A stretch of DNA of 64,000 bases from Candidatus Obscuribacterales bacterium (GCA_019750335.1 JAIEOQ010000003.1:124001-188000), one strand, 5' to 3'. Positions 42,188 to 52,398 are shown, numbered from the stretch's first letter. Notes: generated by a model not told the origin, from the letters alone. Made by a program: numbers and translations.

Positions 42188-44316
42188 TTTATACCTTTCG
42201 TAAAGCGCTTGAAGCCGGACCTTGGCGTTTATGGAAACGTATGCGTTCGCGCAATGCTTGTAAAACCTGTGCTCTTGGCATGGGCGGGCAAAAAGGTGGC
42301 ATGGTCAATGAAGCCGGCCATTTTCCTGAAGTTTGCAAAAAAAGCTTGCAAGCTCAAGTTGCGGATATGCAAGACGCTATTGATCCGCAATTTTTTCAAA
42401 ATAACAATTTAAGCGAGCTATTAAAACTAACTCCTAAACAAGCTGAAGATTTAGGTCGTTTGGCTTACCCTTTGTTTTATGACAACGAAAGCGAAAAATT
42501 CAAACCGGTGTCCTGGGAGTTTGCTTTAAGCACAGCTTCTAAAGCGCTTAAAGCAACAAAACCGCAACGCGCTGCTTTTTATTCTTCCGGACGTTCTTCA
42601 AATGAAGCTGCTTTTTTGCTGCAGTCTTTTGCCAGAATTTATGGCAGCAATAACGTCATGAATTGTTCTTATTATTGCCATCAAGCTTCCGGTGTTGCAT
42701 TGAAAATGACCCTTGGGGTGGGCACGGCAACAGTTGAACTTGATGATCTTGATCGCTGCGATCTGGTGGTGCTGCTTGGTGCTAATCCAGCTTCGAACCA
42801 TCCGCGATTGATGACTAAACTTGCTAATTTACGTGGGCGCGGAGGAAAGATAATTGTTGTCAATCCTTTGAAAGAATCAGGATTGGAGCGCTTTCACGTA
42901 CCATCGCAAATCAAATCTTTTTTTTGTGGATCGCAAATAGCATCTTTATACGTGCAGCCGCTAGCCGGTGGTGATGCAGCATTTTTAGTCGGTGTACTTA
43001 AGTCGTTGATTGATGCCGAACAAATAAAGCATGATTTTTTGCGTGAACATTGCGATAACTATGAACCGGTACTTGAGTATGCCTCCACACTTGCTTGGGA
43101 AGAGATCGAGCGGGCAAGCGGAGTCGAGCGCCAGCTCATGGTTGAAGTTGCGCAGCAAATCGCTCAAGCCCAAGGTTGTATTTTTGCTTGGGCAATGGGT
43201 TTAACCCACCATCAATCGGGTGTGACTAATATTCTTGCTTTATGTAATTTGGCTTTAGCCAGCGGGCAAATTGCTAAGCCCGGTGCTGGTTTATTACCGA
43301 TTCGCGGACATTCAAACGTACAAGGCATCGGTTCAACCGGCTTCTCTCCTTCATTGCAAGAAGGAATCAAAAAATCGCTGCAGTCTATTTATGGAGTTCC
43401 TTTTGCCGATGATGTCGGTTATGACACTTACGGACTAATGAAAGCAGCTCTATCCGGGAATATGGATCTGCTTATTGCTTTAGGCGGAAATCTTTGGGGC
43501 TCGAACCCTGATTCCAAATGGGCAGCAGCTGCTATGCAAAATATCGGTTTGACCGTATATTTATCGACTAAACTTAATCCCGGGCATTTCCATGGGCGTG
43601 GCAAAAATACGCTTATACTGCCTGTTTTAGCTCGCGATGAAGAACCGCAAGCGACAACCCAAGAATCGATGTTTAATTTTGTGCGTCTTTCTGACGGTGG
43701 GCAACCTAATCTGTCTGGACAAATGCGTGCCGAATCGGAAGTTATTTGCGAAATTGCCGATCAAGTTTTAGGCAAGACGCCTCTTGATTGGCATAAGCTG
43801 AAAGATCTGGATCAAGTACGTAAGTTGATTGCTCGATCTGTCCCTGGCTGGGAAGAGATTGCAGATATCGGACAAAGCAAAAAAGAATTCACCATTGCCG
43901 GACGGATCTTTCATGAACCGAAATTTCCGACTGTTAACGGGCGGGCTACTCTTCATCCGACACCGTTGCCCGAGTTTGATCCCGAACAATTACGCCTTGT
44001 CACTTTACGTTCGGAAGGACAGTTCAATACGGTAGTTTATGAGGAGTACGATCTTTATCGTGGTGTGCCCCATCGTCATTGTATTTTGCTTTCAAAAGAA
44101 GACGCTTTCAAATATAAGCTCAAAGACGGTCAAAAAATAACTGTTCGCGGCGAAGCCGGACGTATGTCAAATATTGAAGTGCTGATTGCGCAAATACGCC
44201 CTGGTGTAGCGGCAATGTATTATCCGGAGTCGAATGTGCTGATTAGAGGTAATGTCGATCCACGTTCCGGAACGCCGTCTTTCAAAAGTGCGCCGATTTG
44301 GCTTGAAACTAATTGA
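42139..44316 (+). CDS. FdhF/YdeP-family molybdopterin oxidoreductase
   Basis: A 725-residue member of the formate-dehydrogenase-like YdeP family, which binds bis-molybdopterin cofactor. Visible features: an N-terminal CKTCALGMGGQKGGMVNE segment instead of a standard 4Fe-4S binding loop, SSGRSSNEAAFLLQSFARIYGSNNVMN, the active-site region YYCHQAS (Cys as probable Mo ligand), GANPASNHPRLM and a C-terminal dinucleotide domain with RSEGQFNT. E. coli YdeP is linked to acid resistance, but its reaction is unclear. It starts inside the aminotransferase gene (49-base overlap, different frame), so translation is coupled. Confidence 0.9.
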   Translation: MGGAKKPRPGGGFPAVVYTFRKALEAGPWRLWKRMRSRNACKTCALGMGGQKGGMVNEAGHFPEVCKKSLQAQVADMQDAIDPQFFQNNNLSELLKLTPKQAEDLGRLAYPLFYDNESEKFKPVSWEFALSTASKALKATKPQRAAFYSSGRSSNEAAFLLQSFARIYGSNNVMNCSYYCHQASGVALKMTLGVGTATVELDDLDRCDLVVLLGANPASNHPRLMTKLANLRGRGGKIIVVNPLKESGLERFHVPSQIKSFFCGSQIASLYVQPLAGGDAAFLVGVLKSLIDAEQIKHDFLREHCDNYEPVLEYASTLAWEEIERASGVERQLMVEVAQQIAQAQGCIFAWAMGLTHHQSGVTNILALCNLALASGQIAKPGAGLLPIRGHSNVQGIGSTGFSPSLQEGIKKSLQSIYGVPFADDVGYDTYGLMKAALSGNMDLLIALGGNLWGSNPDSKWAAAAMQNIGLTVYLSTKLNPGHFHGRGKNTLILPVLARDEEPQATTQESMFNFVRLSDGGQPNLSGQMRAESEVICEIADQVLGKTPLDWHKLKDLDQVRKLIARSVPGWEEIADIGQSKKEFTIAGRIFHEPKFPTVNGRATLHPTPLPEFDPEQLRLVTLRSEGQFNTVVYEEYDLYRGVPHRHCILLSKEDAFKYKLKDGQKITVRGEAGRMSNIEVLIAQIRPGVAAMYYPESNVLIRGNVDPRSGTPSFKSAPIWLETN

Positions 44317-45096
44317 TTATTCTTCTTTGAAGCCTGAGTATACAGAAGTTTCGTAGAGCATGGTCACAGAGTCTGATTCTTGATATTTAGCGAATAAGGC
44401 TAATAAAGATTGTTTGAAGGACTGACCTTCAGCTGTTGTTTCTTTCGGTACGTAAGAAGTAGAGAAAGCCCGCCCAAGCAAGCCCTCTTGATTTAGCTGT
44501 TGTTCGTGTAAAAAACATTTTTTAGTTGAGCGCTTAAAAAGCGAGCAACTAAGAAGCGGTTCACCGGCGGTCCCACGCGACATTTCTACCGATTTTGTTT
44601 CGGGTAGTTGTGAGATCAATTCACTATAAGCTTTTGTAAAAGGATTGCTATCGCTGCGTTCGTTCCAGATCAAAATCAAAGAGCCATCGCTTTTTAATAA
44701 CCGGTGAAATTCAGCAAAAGCTTTCTCCGGATTGAACCAATGAAAAGATTGAGCACAAAGAACAGCGTTAAAAGATTCAGCGGCAAAATTTGTTGCTTCA
44801 GCCTGACCTTGTACATAAGTAATCGGCAGATTAGTTGAAGCTTTTTGTGCTGCTTTGAGCATATCTTCATTTGGCTCAAGGCCGACAACTGTTAGACCGC
44901 GGCTAGCCATGATTCGGCTGGAAATGCCTGTGCCGCAGCCGACATCGATTAATTTCATGCCGCTTTTTAACTGGCAATGAGCGAAGATATAATCGATTGC
45001 TTCTTCCGGATAATCCGGACGAAAACGCGCGTACAAATCAGCTAATCCTTTAAATCGTTCGAGCGGTTTGAATTTTTTTTCGTCATGCATCGACAT
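44317..45096 (-). CDS. Class I SAM-dependent methyltransferase
   Basis: A 259-residue soluble methyltransferase with a Rossmann fold. Motif I is LIDVGCGTGISSRIM, the acidic end of strand 2 is VVGLEPNEDML, then FNAVLCAQSFHWFNPEKAFAEFHRLLKSDGSLILIWNE, typical of the UbiE/COQ5-like or 'class I SAM, FHWF' group. The substrate is unknown. Its stop abuts the YdeP-like stop (one-base spacing) on the opposite strand. It follows a small EamA transporter gene by three bases on the minus strand, so these two form an operon. Confidence 0.88.
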   Translation of the reverse strand: MSMHDEKKFKPLERFKGLADLYARFRPDYPEEAIDYIFAHCQLKSGMKLIDVGCGTGISSRIMASRGLTVVGLEPNEDMLKAAQKASTNLPITYVQGQAEATNFAAESFNAVLCAQSFHWFNPEKAFAEFHRLLKSDGSLILIWNERSDSNPFTKAYSELISQLPETKSVEMSRGTAGEPLLSCSLFKRSTKKCFLHEQQLNQEGLLGRAFSTSYVPKETTAEGQSFKQSLLALFAKYQESDSVTMLYETSVYSGFKEE

Positions 45097-45099
45097 AGC

Positions 45100-45525
45100 T
45101 CAAGCCTTTAAGAGAATGATTCCGGAAACAACTACCAAAATTGCTACTGTTTTTTTTACTGTTATCGGCTCACCGAGCAAGATGACGGCCATTATGAAAG
45201 CAATTATTGGCCAGGCGGCAGCTACCGGTGTTACCCGTGACACTTCTCCATGCTTAATCGCCGTCAAATAAGTAATCTGCCCGATTACGCTGCCGAGAAA
45301 GCCGCTGATGAACAAAAAAGCGTAAGCTTTGAAAGGCGTGCCTGGTAGTGAGGCTCTAGTCGGTGCTGAAAATATAGGAATTAAAAGTCCCATTGAAGCG
45401 CCGATTGTGCGCATGAACACGGCAGCAAAGCTATCGCTGATATGAGCCATGGCTTGTTTCTCAAAAAATGGCAAAATCCCCCAGATTAAGGCGGTCAGGA
45501 TTGAAAGGAGAAACCAGTCGAACAT
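45100..45525 (-). CDS. Half-size EamA/DMT family transporter
   Basis: A 141-residue protein corresponding to a single EamA domain of five transmembrane helices: FLLSILTALIWGILPFFEKQA at the start, GASMGLLIPIFS, AYAFLFISGFLGSVIGQITYLTAIKHG, and the last pair VTPVAAAWPIIAFIMAVILLGEPITVKK. Full-length DMT exporters have two such domains (about 300 residues); half-size members probably work as dimers. Substrate is unknown. It is upstream of a methyltransferase gene and divergent from a histidine kinase. Confidence 0.85.
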   Translation of the reverse strand: MFDWFLLSILTALIWGILPFFEKQAMAHISDSFAAVFMRTIGASMGLLIPIFSAPTRASLPGTPFKAYAFLFISGFLGSVIGQITYLTAIKHGEVSRVTPVAAAWPIIAFIMAVILLGEPITVKKTVAILVVVSGIILLKA

Positions 45526-45600
45526 AAAGCCACCTCTTAATTATGTGGTTGAGTATAACCGAGCCGTGGTAATTGAATAAATATTGTTCTTGGCTTGAAT

Positions 45601-47073
45601 ATGAAAATATCCCTTAATTTATCGCACAAGGCTTTATCACTTGTTGCGGTGCCTTTGCTTTTTGAGCTGGTTTTTCTGACCGTTTTAACCGGTCTGTTGA
45701 GACAGGCTGAGTATGAAATTTGGCGTGAACATCATGCTAAAGCGGTAATTAGCGAATCAAACGCACTTTTGAAAAATTTTCTTGATTCGGGATTTGCTCT
45801 GTATATGTATGCTACAAGCGGTGCGGATCCATTTTTATTGCGCTACCAAGAACTTTCCGAACAAATTAAGTCTGAGATTCGCACGTTAAAAATATTGATT
45901 AAAGATAGCCCTAATCCTGAGCAATCGCTGTTGCGTTTGGAAAAGGTCAGCAAGCGCGCTACCGAATTATTAGCTCAAGGCAGCCGTATAGTCAACGAAG
46001 GCAAAGTACGCCATGGGCTTATTGAAGAAAAAGCCTCATTAGAAGAGATGCTCTCTGAATTAGCTTCAGAATTGCGTGTTTTTGTACGCGAACAAGAACA
46101 CGCCGAAAAATTAGATCCGAACGCCGAATCACGTTCGCGGATGTTGATTATGCAATGTTTGACTGCCGGCTTTGTTTTTAACATAGTGTTGGCTGTATTT
46201 TTAGCTGCTTACTTCAATCGAGATATTACCCGTCGTTTGCGTGTTTTGATGGAAAATACCGAACGTCTCTCAAAAGGGGAAAAATTGCATGCAATCGTAA
46301 AAGGAACAGATGAAGTTGCTAAATTGGATGAAGTTTTCCATCAAATGGCCGCTGCTTTAGCCGATGCGGCAAAGCGCAAGCAAGAATTGATTACCATGGT
46401 CAGCCATGATTTGCGAACACCGCTAACATCGGTGCAAGCTTCTTTAACACTGCTTTCGGAAGGGGTTCTCGGTTCTCTTTCTGAGCGAGTGGAAAAAGAG
46501 GTGGTAGTAGCGCAAAATAACACTACACGGCTTATCTTCTTAATTAACGATTTGCTCGATTTTGAAAAAATTGAAGCTGGTCAGATGGCTGTTGACTTCA
46601 AAGAGATTGCTGTTCAATCGATATTCGATCAAGCTTCTGACTCTTTGCAGGCTTTTGCATGGCGTAAAAATGTAACTCTTGTGTTTGAGACAAGCGATCT
46701 GGTTGTAAATGCTGATTTACCGCGCTTAGTACAGGTATTGGTCAACTTAACCGCTAATGCCGTAAAGTTTTCGCCCGCTGATTCGGAAGTAAGAATTGTG
46801 GCAGAAAGCAGCAATGATTATGTTGAAATACGAGTACAGGATCAAGGACGAGGCATTCCACCAGCCTTTATCGAAACTATATTCGAGCGTTTTAAGCAAG
46901 TAGAAAGTAGTGATGCTTATGAAAAGAAAGGTAGCGGGCTTGGTTTAGCCATATGCAAGTCTCTGGTTGAATTGCATGGCGGTACTATCGGCGTTGAAAG
47001 TGAGGAAGGCGTCGGCAGTACATTTTGGTTCAGAGTACCAAAAGCGTCGGCTGCAATTTTAGCTGAGGTCTAG
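45601..47073 (+). CDS. Membrane sensor histidine kinase (single unit)
   Basis: A 490-residue kinase with a first transmembrane helix near residues 12-32, a periplasmic helical sensor (about 35-185), a second helix (about 190-210), HAMP, and then a complete catalytic core: H-box [14 protein letters not shown] box [18 protein letters not shown] and GSGLGLAI. It lacks the PAS domain of the tandem kinase at 33572-37249, but both begin with the same pattern ([13 protein letters not shown]) and so are paralogues. Start at ATG 45601; TTG 45595 is possible. Its 3' end overlaps the convergent response-regulator gene by 15 bases, and that regulator is a plausible partner. Confidence 0.93.
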   Translation: MKISLNLSHKALSLVAVPLLFELVFLTVLTGLLRQAEYEIWREHHAKAVISESNALLKNFLDSGFALYMYATSGADPFLLRYQELSEQIKSEIRTLKILIKDSPNPEQSLLRLEKVSKRATELLAQGSRIVNEGKVRHGLIEEKASLEEMLSELASELRVFVREQEHAEKLDPNAESRSRMLIMQCLTAGFVFNIVLAVFLAAYFNRDITRRLRVLMENTERLSKGEKLHAIVKGTDEVAKLDEVFHQMAAALADAAKRKQELITMVSHDLRTPLTSVQASLTLLSEGVLGSLSERVEKEVVVAQNNTTRLIFLINDLLDFEKIEAGQMAVDFKEIAVQSIFDQASDSLQAFAWRKNVTLVFETSDLVVNADLPRLVQVLVNLTANAVKFSPADSEVRIVAESSNDYVEIRVQDQGRGIPPAFIETIFERFKQVESSDAYEKKGSGLGLAICKSLVELHGGTIGVESEEGVGSTFWFRVPKASAAILAEV

Positions 47074-47733
47074 CTGATAGCCGACCCCGTGCAGAGTTTT
47101 GATTGATGGCGTGCCCGGGTATATTTTTAACTTTTTGCGTAAAGTTTTCATATAAGTATAAATTGTGTCGGCAGTCGCTTCGCTTTCCGAACTCCAGACA
47201 CGGCTTAAAAGTGCTTGCGGGCTAAAAATTTCAGTTGGATGACGCATAAAAAACTCAAGTAAGGCATACTCTTTTGGTAGTAAGTTAAGCTCGTTGCCGT
47301 TTGCTGACACCTGATGCTTGGCTGGATCAAGAGTAAGACATCCGGCAGTAAGAATTGTAGTGTTAACGAAGCTTGGCCGTCGAAGCAAGGCTCTTAACCT
47401 TGCCGAAAGCTCTTTTAGATGAAATGGTTTAGTTAAATAATCATCTGCGCCAGCGTCCAAACCCGCTTCTTTTTCTGAAATCGCTTCTTTGCCTGTAAGC
47501 ATTAAAATCGGTGTCATACCGCCTTGTTTGCGGAAATTTTTGCAAACTTCAAGCCCGGACAGCTGCGGTAAATCCCAATCGAGAATGACAAGCTCATAGT
47601 TGTAAAATTTAAGTCGTTCGGCAGCTTCCGCTCCGTCATGAACAGATTCAAGAGAATGACGCTCAAAGCTAAGCCATTCTTGAAGGCGCCCGCACAAATC
47701 TTTGTCATCTTCAACAAGAAGAATTTTTGCCAT
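47059..47733 (-). CDS. OmpR/PhoB-family response regulator
   Basis: A 224-residue two-domain regulator. Receiver (1-120): [10 protein letters not shown], phospho-accepting Asp in [16 protein letters not shown] with the conserved Thr, and DYLTKPF with the conserved Lys. The C-terminal winged helix (about 130-222) has [18 protein letters not shown] and [15 protein letters not shown]. All catalytic residues are intact. It is transcribed towards the kinase gene at 45601-47073 with a 15-base overlap of the ends, an uncommon layout for a two-component pair, which are more often co-directional. Confidence 0.94.
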   Translation of the reverse strand: MAKILLVEDDKDLCGRLQEWLSFERHSLESVHDGAEAAERLKFYNYELVILDWDLPQLSGLEVCKNFRKQGGMTPILMLTGKEAISEKEAGLDAGADDYLTKPFHLKELSARLRALLRRPSFVNTTILTAGCLTLDPAKHQVSANGNELNLLPKEYALLEFFMRHPTEIFSPQALLSRVWSSESEATADTIYTYMKTLRKKLKIYPGTPSIKTLHGVGYQLDLS

Positions 47734-47794
47734 ATCTTATTTATACCCACTCGAATGGTGGGCATGTTCTTATTGGTAATGTGATTGGGAATAA

Positions 47795-49435
47795 ATGGCA
47801 GCAATACTTTATCGCTTAGTTAAAGCCTGCATATTTCTTTTGCCGGCTTTAAGCGGTTGTCGTTCGGAAGACCGCTCTAATGCTCATTTACGTCTTTGGG
47901 AGGAATCCCGTTTGCAAGCTGAGAAAGCTTGTTTTAAGCATGACAATAAAAAATTTAGACGCCTGGCTGAACAGTCGGCCCAAGAAGCAGAACAGCTGAA
48001 TGATTCAAATTTTTATCTGGCGGTTAGTTTGAATGATTTAGGTGATGCCTGCCGCAAGTCCGGTAAAGAACAAGCAGCCTTGGTAGTTTATAAACGGGGC
48101 TTGTCTCTTCTTGAAAAAGATATGTCGCTAAATACTGTCGAAAAAAAGCTTTTGCAAGAGGAAAAAGCAAAATCACTTTCACGCTTAGCTGAGCTGTATG
48201 CGCAAGCGGGTAATTCTATCGACGCCGATTTTTATTATCGGAAAGCGCTTGAGAGCTATGATTTATTATCGAGAGCCGATAACATCATCGGACAAGAGTA
48301 TGTAAATACGCTTGTCGGTGCCGCTCAAGTATGTTGTGACCGAAAAGATGACCAATCTGCGAAAAAATATTTTGCTCAAGCATTGGCTCTTGGTGAGACA
48401 TGTGCTTGTTCTGAATTCTTTTTAGATAAAGTTCGCAAGCGTTATTTTGAAGTTTTGCAAGCTCTGAACTGTAAGAACGAGCTTGTCATATGGGGAGCGA
48501 ATAAGCGATTCAACGACAGTGTATTACTTGCCGATGGTGCTTTAGATAGAAAGAATTTTGCCCAGGCCGAAGCTCTGCTTAAAGAAGCGATAGCCCAGAG
48601 AGCGTCTATCTCTCAAAGTCAAAAACATTTGTTGAAAGCTGATTTACGTTTGATTGATTTGTATGTTCGGCAAAAAAGAATTTTGGAACTTGAAAATGTT
48701 TGCAATCAAGCTTTAGCTTTCGACCCGCTTTGGTTCAACAAACCGTATCAACCGGAGTTGGATCAGATTCTAACCGTTCTTGCCACTGCCTATTGTGCCG
48801 ACGGACAGGCGCATCGAGCAATTCCAATCTTAGAAAAACAACTTAGTTATCGTCAAAAACATTATCCTCAAGGCAGCTTAAACATAGCCAATGCCGAGGC
48901 TGCTTTGTGCCGTGCTTATTTGATTTCCGGAAAAGAAAAAGAAGCTAACTTAAAAGCCGACGCTGTTTTTTTGATGCTTATTCCTGATTTTGAAAGTGAC
49001 AAACGGGCGGCTTTAGCTATGTCCGAAGTAGCTGCCGTATATGAAGAATTGGGAGATTTTGTGCGGGCTGAAAAATTGTATTTGAAAGTCCATAGGTTGA
49101 ACCTAAAATTGAAAGACCCTTTTGATGCGCGTAGAGTATCCGGTTTAATCTCACTTGCTCGTCTTTATCAGCGCTGGCATCGTTATGACCTGACAAATAA
49201 AGTGACAAATGAATTGATCAATCTTGTACGCGAAATGCCTCTGGCAAAACAGATTGAAATATCACCATATTTGGTGGTACTTGGACAGATCTATTTTAGC
49301 GATGGTAATTTCAAGCAGTGCAAAATGGTTTATAGCGAACTGCAAAGAATCATTGTTGCAGGCGATAATCATTTGTTTCTGACCTCTAGCTTAAGGGAAG
49401 AAGTGAGGCGCAATATGAAAGCTTTGAGGATGTAA
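47795..49435 (+). CDS. TPR-repeat lipoprotein
   Basis: A 546-residue exported protein. The signal ends in a good lipobox (LLPALSGC, Cys about residue 22), so it is likely membrane-anchored. The remainder is helical, with many TPR-like repeats: SFYLAVSLNDLGDACRKSGKEQ-type units near 70-110, then at about 120-160, 250-290 and 320-360 (ATAYCADGQAHRAIPILEKQL), and near 400-440 (VYEELGDFVRAEKLYLKV). The repeats resemble the FDL/Kinesin-light-chain type 42-residue TPRs. Likely a scaffold for protein interactions; partner unknown. It is divergent from the response regulator. Confidence 0.8.
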   Translation: MAAILYRLVKACIFLLPALSGCRSEDRSNAHLRLWEESRLQAEKACFKHDNKKFRRLAEQSAQEAEQLNDSNFYLAVSLNDLGDACRKSGKEQAALVVYKRGLSLLEKDMSLNTVEKKLLQEEKAKSLSRLAELYAQAGNSIDADFYYRKALESYDLLSRADNIIGQEYVNTLVGAAQVCCDRKDDQSAKKYFAQALALGETCACSEFFLDKVRKRYFEVLQALNCKNELVIWGANKRFNDSVLLADGALDRKNFAQAEALLKEAIAQRASISQSQKHLLKADLRLIDLYVRQKRILELENVCNQALAFDPLWFNKPYQPELDQILTVLATAYCADGQAHRAIPILEKQLSYRQKHYPQGSLNIANAEAALCRAYLISGKEKEANLKADAVFLMLIPDFESDKRAALAMSEVAAVYEELGDFVRAEKLYLKVHRLNLKLKDPFDARRVSGLISLARLYQRWHRYDLTNKVTNELINLVREMPLAKQIEISPYLVVLGQIYFSDGNFKQCKMVYSELQRIIVAGDNHLFLTSSLREEVRRNMKALRM

Positions 49436-49480
49436 ATGCGATAAACTAAGGGCCGTGCGCACCGTCCTTAGGCAAGGTTA

Positions 49481-51592
49481 ATGTTAAAGCACAAATTGTT
49501 GCCATTTGTCGTTTTTGCCGCTGGTGTTGTAATTGGACTTGCTTATAATCTTGGCTTTAGAAGTCAAAATGTAACTTTCGTATTTGATTCGGCGCACTAT
49601 CTTCATTCTGCTAATTCGCTTGTCCAGTATTTATCCGCTTTAAGCAGAAGTACAACTACTGCCGCACAAATAAATGAATTGGCTTCATATATTTTAGTGG
49701 ATGGTCCAATTCTTCCTGGGTTGGGAGCCTGTGTGATCTTTTTGCTAGGCGAAAGCTGGCAAAGTTTTGTTTTTCTGCAATGTTTATTTCATGGACTTTC
49801 AGCTCTTTTAGTTTTTTTGCTTTGTCAAAGACTGTGTAAAAGTGATTATTGGGCATTGGCTGCCGGCATCGCTTTTGCCTCATATTTTTCCGCTATCATT
49901 GCCGCCGGTCGTTTTTTGACTGAAACAGTAACAACAACAGTTCTGCTTGGACTGGCATATTTGCTTGTTTGCGGTAAAGAAGAGAGTAAGCGCACGGCGT
50001 TCTTCTTGCCGGCCAGTGTTGCTTGTGGTTTTGTCTCGGGAGTTTTACTTTTAACCAAAGCTGCTTTGATGCCGATTGCTTTTTTATCATGGCTAGTTGT
50101 TGCTGGCGCGTCAGGCAGTTTTAATCGTGCTCTGCGTTTATTGTCCAACGGCTTGGTTGGTCTGCTTTTGCCGCTTATTCTCTGGCTTTCAGCAAGTTAT
50201 TTGATGTTTGATCATGCCTCGTTATTTCCTGAGCGTTCGGCCAGTCTAAATATTGCTGCCGGTCTTGATATAGAATCAGCCGGCTGGTCGGCCATGCCTC
50301 TGCCATCCTTTTTTACTTTGAATTACAGCGAAAAACCGGCTTTCATTTTTTATGGAGCTTATGCCAATCATCAAGGTGAGCTGGCGGCTCTTTTGTGGCG
50401 TAAAGTAGCACGACTTTTTTGCTTTCCCTGGAATGATTTTAGGCAAGAAATATTTGGCTTAGATATCCAGCTGCAAATATTTTTACAACGTCTGTTGTTG
50501 GGGCTATCTCTTTCCGGAGCTTATCTTTATCTTGTGCGAGCTTCACTCAAAGAAGCCGACCAAGCCGATGTTGCTTATTTGAGCATTTTATTTATCGCCG
50601 GGCATCTGATTTTTGTACCTTTTGAAGCGATGCCCCGTTATGCCTATCCGGCGGTGCCTTTTATGTTTGTTTTGGGGGCGGCGTTTTTATTGTTTTTGCA
50701 ACAAAAAGGAATAAAAAGTTTTGTCCTCTATACGGTGGGTCTGTTGACGCTGCTGGTTATCTGGCAGCTACCTTTAGCGCCGTATTTAATCCTTGCTCAA
50801 GGAATGCGACTGATTTTATTGTTTCTTTTTATGGTAATACTTTGTTATTTAGTTGGCGGTGTTGAGAAGCAAACGCGCTTTGTCGCATACATACTAGCGG
50901 TAATGATCTCGCTAACAATCGGCACTGGTGTTATTTTGTCAACTGTTTATGGACCGGAAAGGTCTGAATGGCAAGCAAAAATTGAGGGACAAACTGTTCT
51001 TGCCCGCAAATTTGGGCTGGCAGAAAAAGACTTAAATCAGGTTGTTTGGACCGCAATTCTAATTGACGGTGATAAGAATGTTGGCGATTTAGAGTTTATT
51101 CTCAACGGCAAAGTGCTGGCGGATAAGCCTGCTTCAATCTGGACTTTTCCTAATTCATATCGTTATCAACAAACTTTATTGCATACGCTAAGAACCGAAG
51201 CCCAAGCGGAGAATGTTTCTCTTGATGATTTCAGGCAATGGCGTCTTTTACCTATTTCAAGTTCGTTTCTTCTGCCGGGCAAAGAGAATGAGATTATGGT
51301 GAAAAACCCAGGTCAAAGGACGGTAACGCTATATGGTGACTATAATGAAGGTAATAGGCTTCGCTTACCCTCGTTGTCGGCTGTTTCCATTCCACGCCGG
51401 CAAAATGATTTTAACGGGCATGACGGTAGGCTGGATGAGCCGATTCGCTATTCAATAAAAGAGAGTCGTTCACTAAAAGATGGTCAATTGCAATCAGGCA
51501 ACTTACGTCTTTTTATTCTTGTTGCTCATGGAACAAAGGCCGATTCAACTAAAAAGATTGAGTTCGGTAAAACTGTTTTGACCATACATTAA
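49481..51592 (+). CDS. Polytopic membrane protein, glycosyltransferase 39/ArnT-like (putative)
   Basis: A 703-residue integral membrane protein with about eleven transmembrane helices in the first 490 residues and a soluble C-terminal domain (about 495-703). The layout, an N-terminal helix followed by an acidic loop (FVFDSAHYLHSANSLVQYL), WALAAGIAFASYFSAIIAAGRFLTETVTT and GHLIFVPFEAMPRYAYPAVPFM, matches PMT/ArnT-type lipid-linked sugar transferases. Acceptor and donor are unknown. It starts 45 bases after the TPR lipoprotein and could be co-transcribed. Its stop overlaps that of the next convergent gene by four bases. Confidence 0.7.
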   Translation: MLKHKLLPFVVFAAGVVIGLAYNLGFRSQNVTFVFDSAHYLHSANSLVQYLSALSRSTTTAAQINELASYILVDGPILPGLGACVIFLLGESWQSFVFLQCLFHGLSALLVFLLCQRLCKSDYWALAAGIAFASYFSAIIAAGRFLTETVTTTVLLGLAYLLVCGKEESKRTAFFLPASVACGFVSGVLLLTKAALMPIAFLSWLVVAGASGSFNRALRLLSNGLVGLLLPLILWLSASYLMFDHASLFPERSASLNIAAGLDIESAGWSAMPLPSFFTLNYSEKPAFIFYGAYANHQGELAALLWRKVARLFCFPWNDFRQEIFGLDIQLQIFLQRLLLGLSLSGAYLYLVRASLKEADQADVAYLSILFIAGHLIFVPFEAMPRYAYPAVPFMFVLGAAFLLFLQQKGIKSFVLYTVGLLTLLVIWQLPLAPYLILAQGMRLILLFLFMVILCYLVGGVEKQTRFVAYILAVMISLTIGTGVILSTVYGPERSEWQAKIEGQTVLARKFGLAEKDLNQVVWTAILIDGDKNVGDLEFILNGKVLADKPASIWTFPNSYRYQQTLLHTLRTEAQAENVSLDDFRQWRLLPISSSFLLPGKENEIMVKNPGQRTVTLYGDYNEGNRLRLPSLSAVSIPRRQNDFNGHDGRLDEPIRYSIKESRSLKDGQLQSGNLRLFILVAHGTKADSTKKIEFGKTVLTIH

Positions 51593-52278
51593 TAGCCGCC
51601 AAAAAAGTTGTTGAGCAAACCACCGGTTCCGTATCCGCCCATGGGATTCATACCGTAGCCGTAACCGCCGTAGGGGTAACCGTATCCGCCGTAAGGATTC
51701 ATCATATTGGCGCCGGGCATCATGTTATAGCCATAAGGAGTGCCATAGCCGCCGTAGGGATTTCCGCTCAAACGAGCTTGTCTGTTCGCTGCTTTAGTCA
51801 AAAAATATCCGGTTGCCAGCGGTGCTGCAACTCCGGCTAGAGTTTTGCCTACTTGCATAAGCTTGCTCAGCTTACCGCCGCCGTGATTCTCATTTTCTTG
51901 TTGATCGTTCTGATTGACCTGGGCTTGATTTACTTGCTGCTGCTGTTGTTGTTGTTGATCTTGTTCATTGAAAAAATTGTTTGCTTTTGATTCTAAAGAT
52001 TGGCTTTGTTGAGCGCCGCCATAATATGTCGGGTCATTGTTTTGGTCCTGAGCATATTGCCCCGATTGCCCGGGGTACTGATTATTTCCGGATTGGTTCT
52101 GGTTGTCGCCATAATACTGATTAGAATTGTTATTATCGGTGTACTGGTTATTATTGGAATAGTTGCCTGGCTCCGTAGCCGAATACTCATATTGACCTTG
52201 CCCGTTTGCAGACAATGAGGGTCCGAATATGAGCAAAATTATCGCTAGTAAAAATTTTTGTAGTCGGAACAAATACAT
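51589..52278 (-). CDS. Secreted Gln/Asn-rich protein with Gly/Tyr-rich C-terminus
   Basis: A 229-residue exported low-complexity protein. A signal (FLLAIILLIFGPSLSANG) is followed by a Q/N/Y-rich region (about 27-135) with a run of seven Gln and many YG, NNQY and NQSG units. A short hydrophobic helix follows (about 150-165, TLAGVAAPLATGYFL), and then a G/Y/P/M-rich tail (about 172-229) of GYGYPYGGYG-like repeats. The composition is prion-like or adhesive; function is unknown. It is divergent from an XRE regulator and ends against the glycosyltransferase-like gene. Confidence 0.65.
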   Translation of the reverse strand: MYLFRLQKFLLAIILLIFGPSLSANGQGQYEYSATEPGNYSNNNQYTDNNNSNQYYGDNQNQSGNNQYPGQSGQYAQDQNNDPTYYGGAQQSQSLESKANNFFNEQDQQQQQQQQVNQAQVNQNDQQENENHGGGKLSKLMQVGKTLAGVAAPLATGYFLTKAANRQARLSGNPYGGYGTPYGYNMMPGANMMNPYGGYGYPYGGYGYGMNPMGGYGTGGLLNNFFGGY

Positions 52279-52368
52279 CGAAAGCCTGTCTAGTGTAAAG
52301 TACTAACCAGAGCATAGTTAGCCACATCGGGGATGTCAATATTTTATTCCCAAGCGGACTGATTCTTA

Positions 52369-52398
52369 TTAATCCCTATCTGGTTAATCTCTAGATAT
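52369..52398. repeat. Tandem 15-base direct repeat before the XRE regulator
   Basis: TTAATCCCTATCTGG (52369-52383) is followed directly by TTAATCTCTAGATAT (52384-52398), sharing TTAATC-CTA and agreeing at 10 of 15 positions. It lies 17 bases before the XRE gene start, overlapping the expected promoter. Two in-phase half-sites are what an autoregulatory XRE repressor could use. Confidence 0.3.

Noticed and set aside
51930-51965. CRISPR-like or tandem repeat DNA
   Set aside because: It is the CAA/CAG run coding for poly-Gln in a low-complexity protein; no spacers are present.
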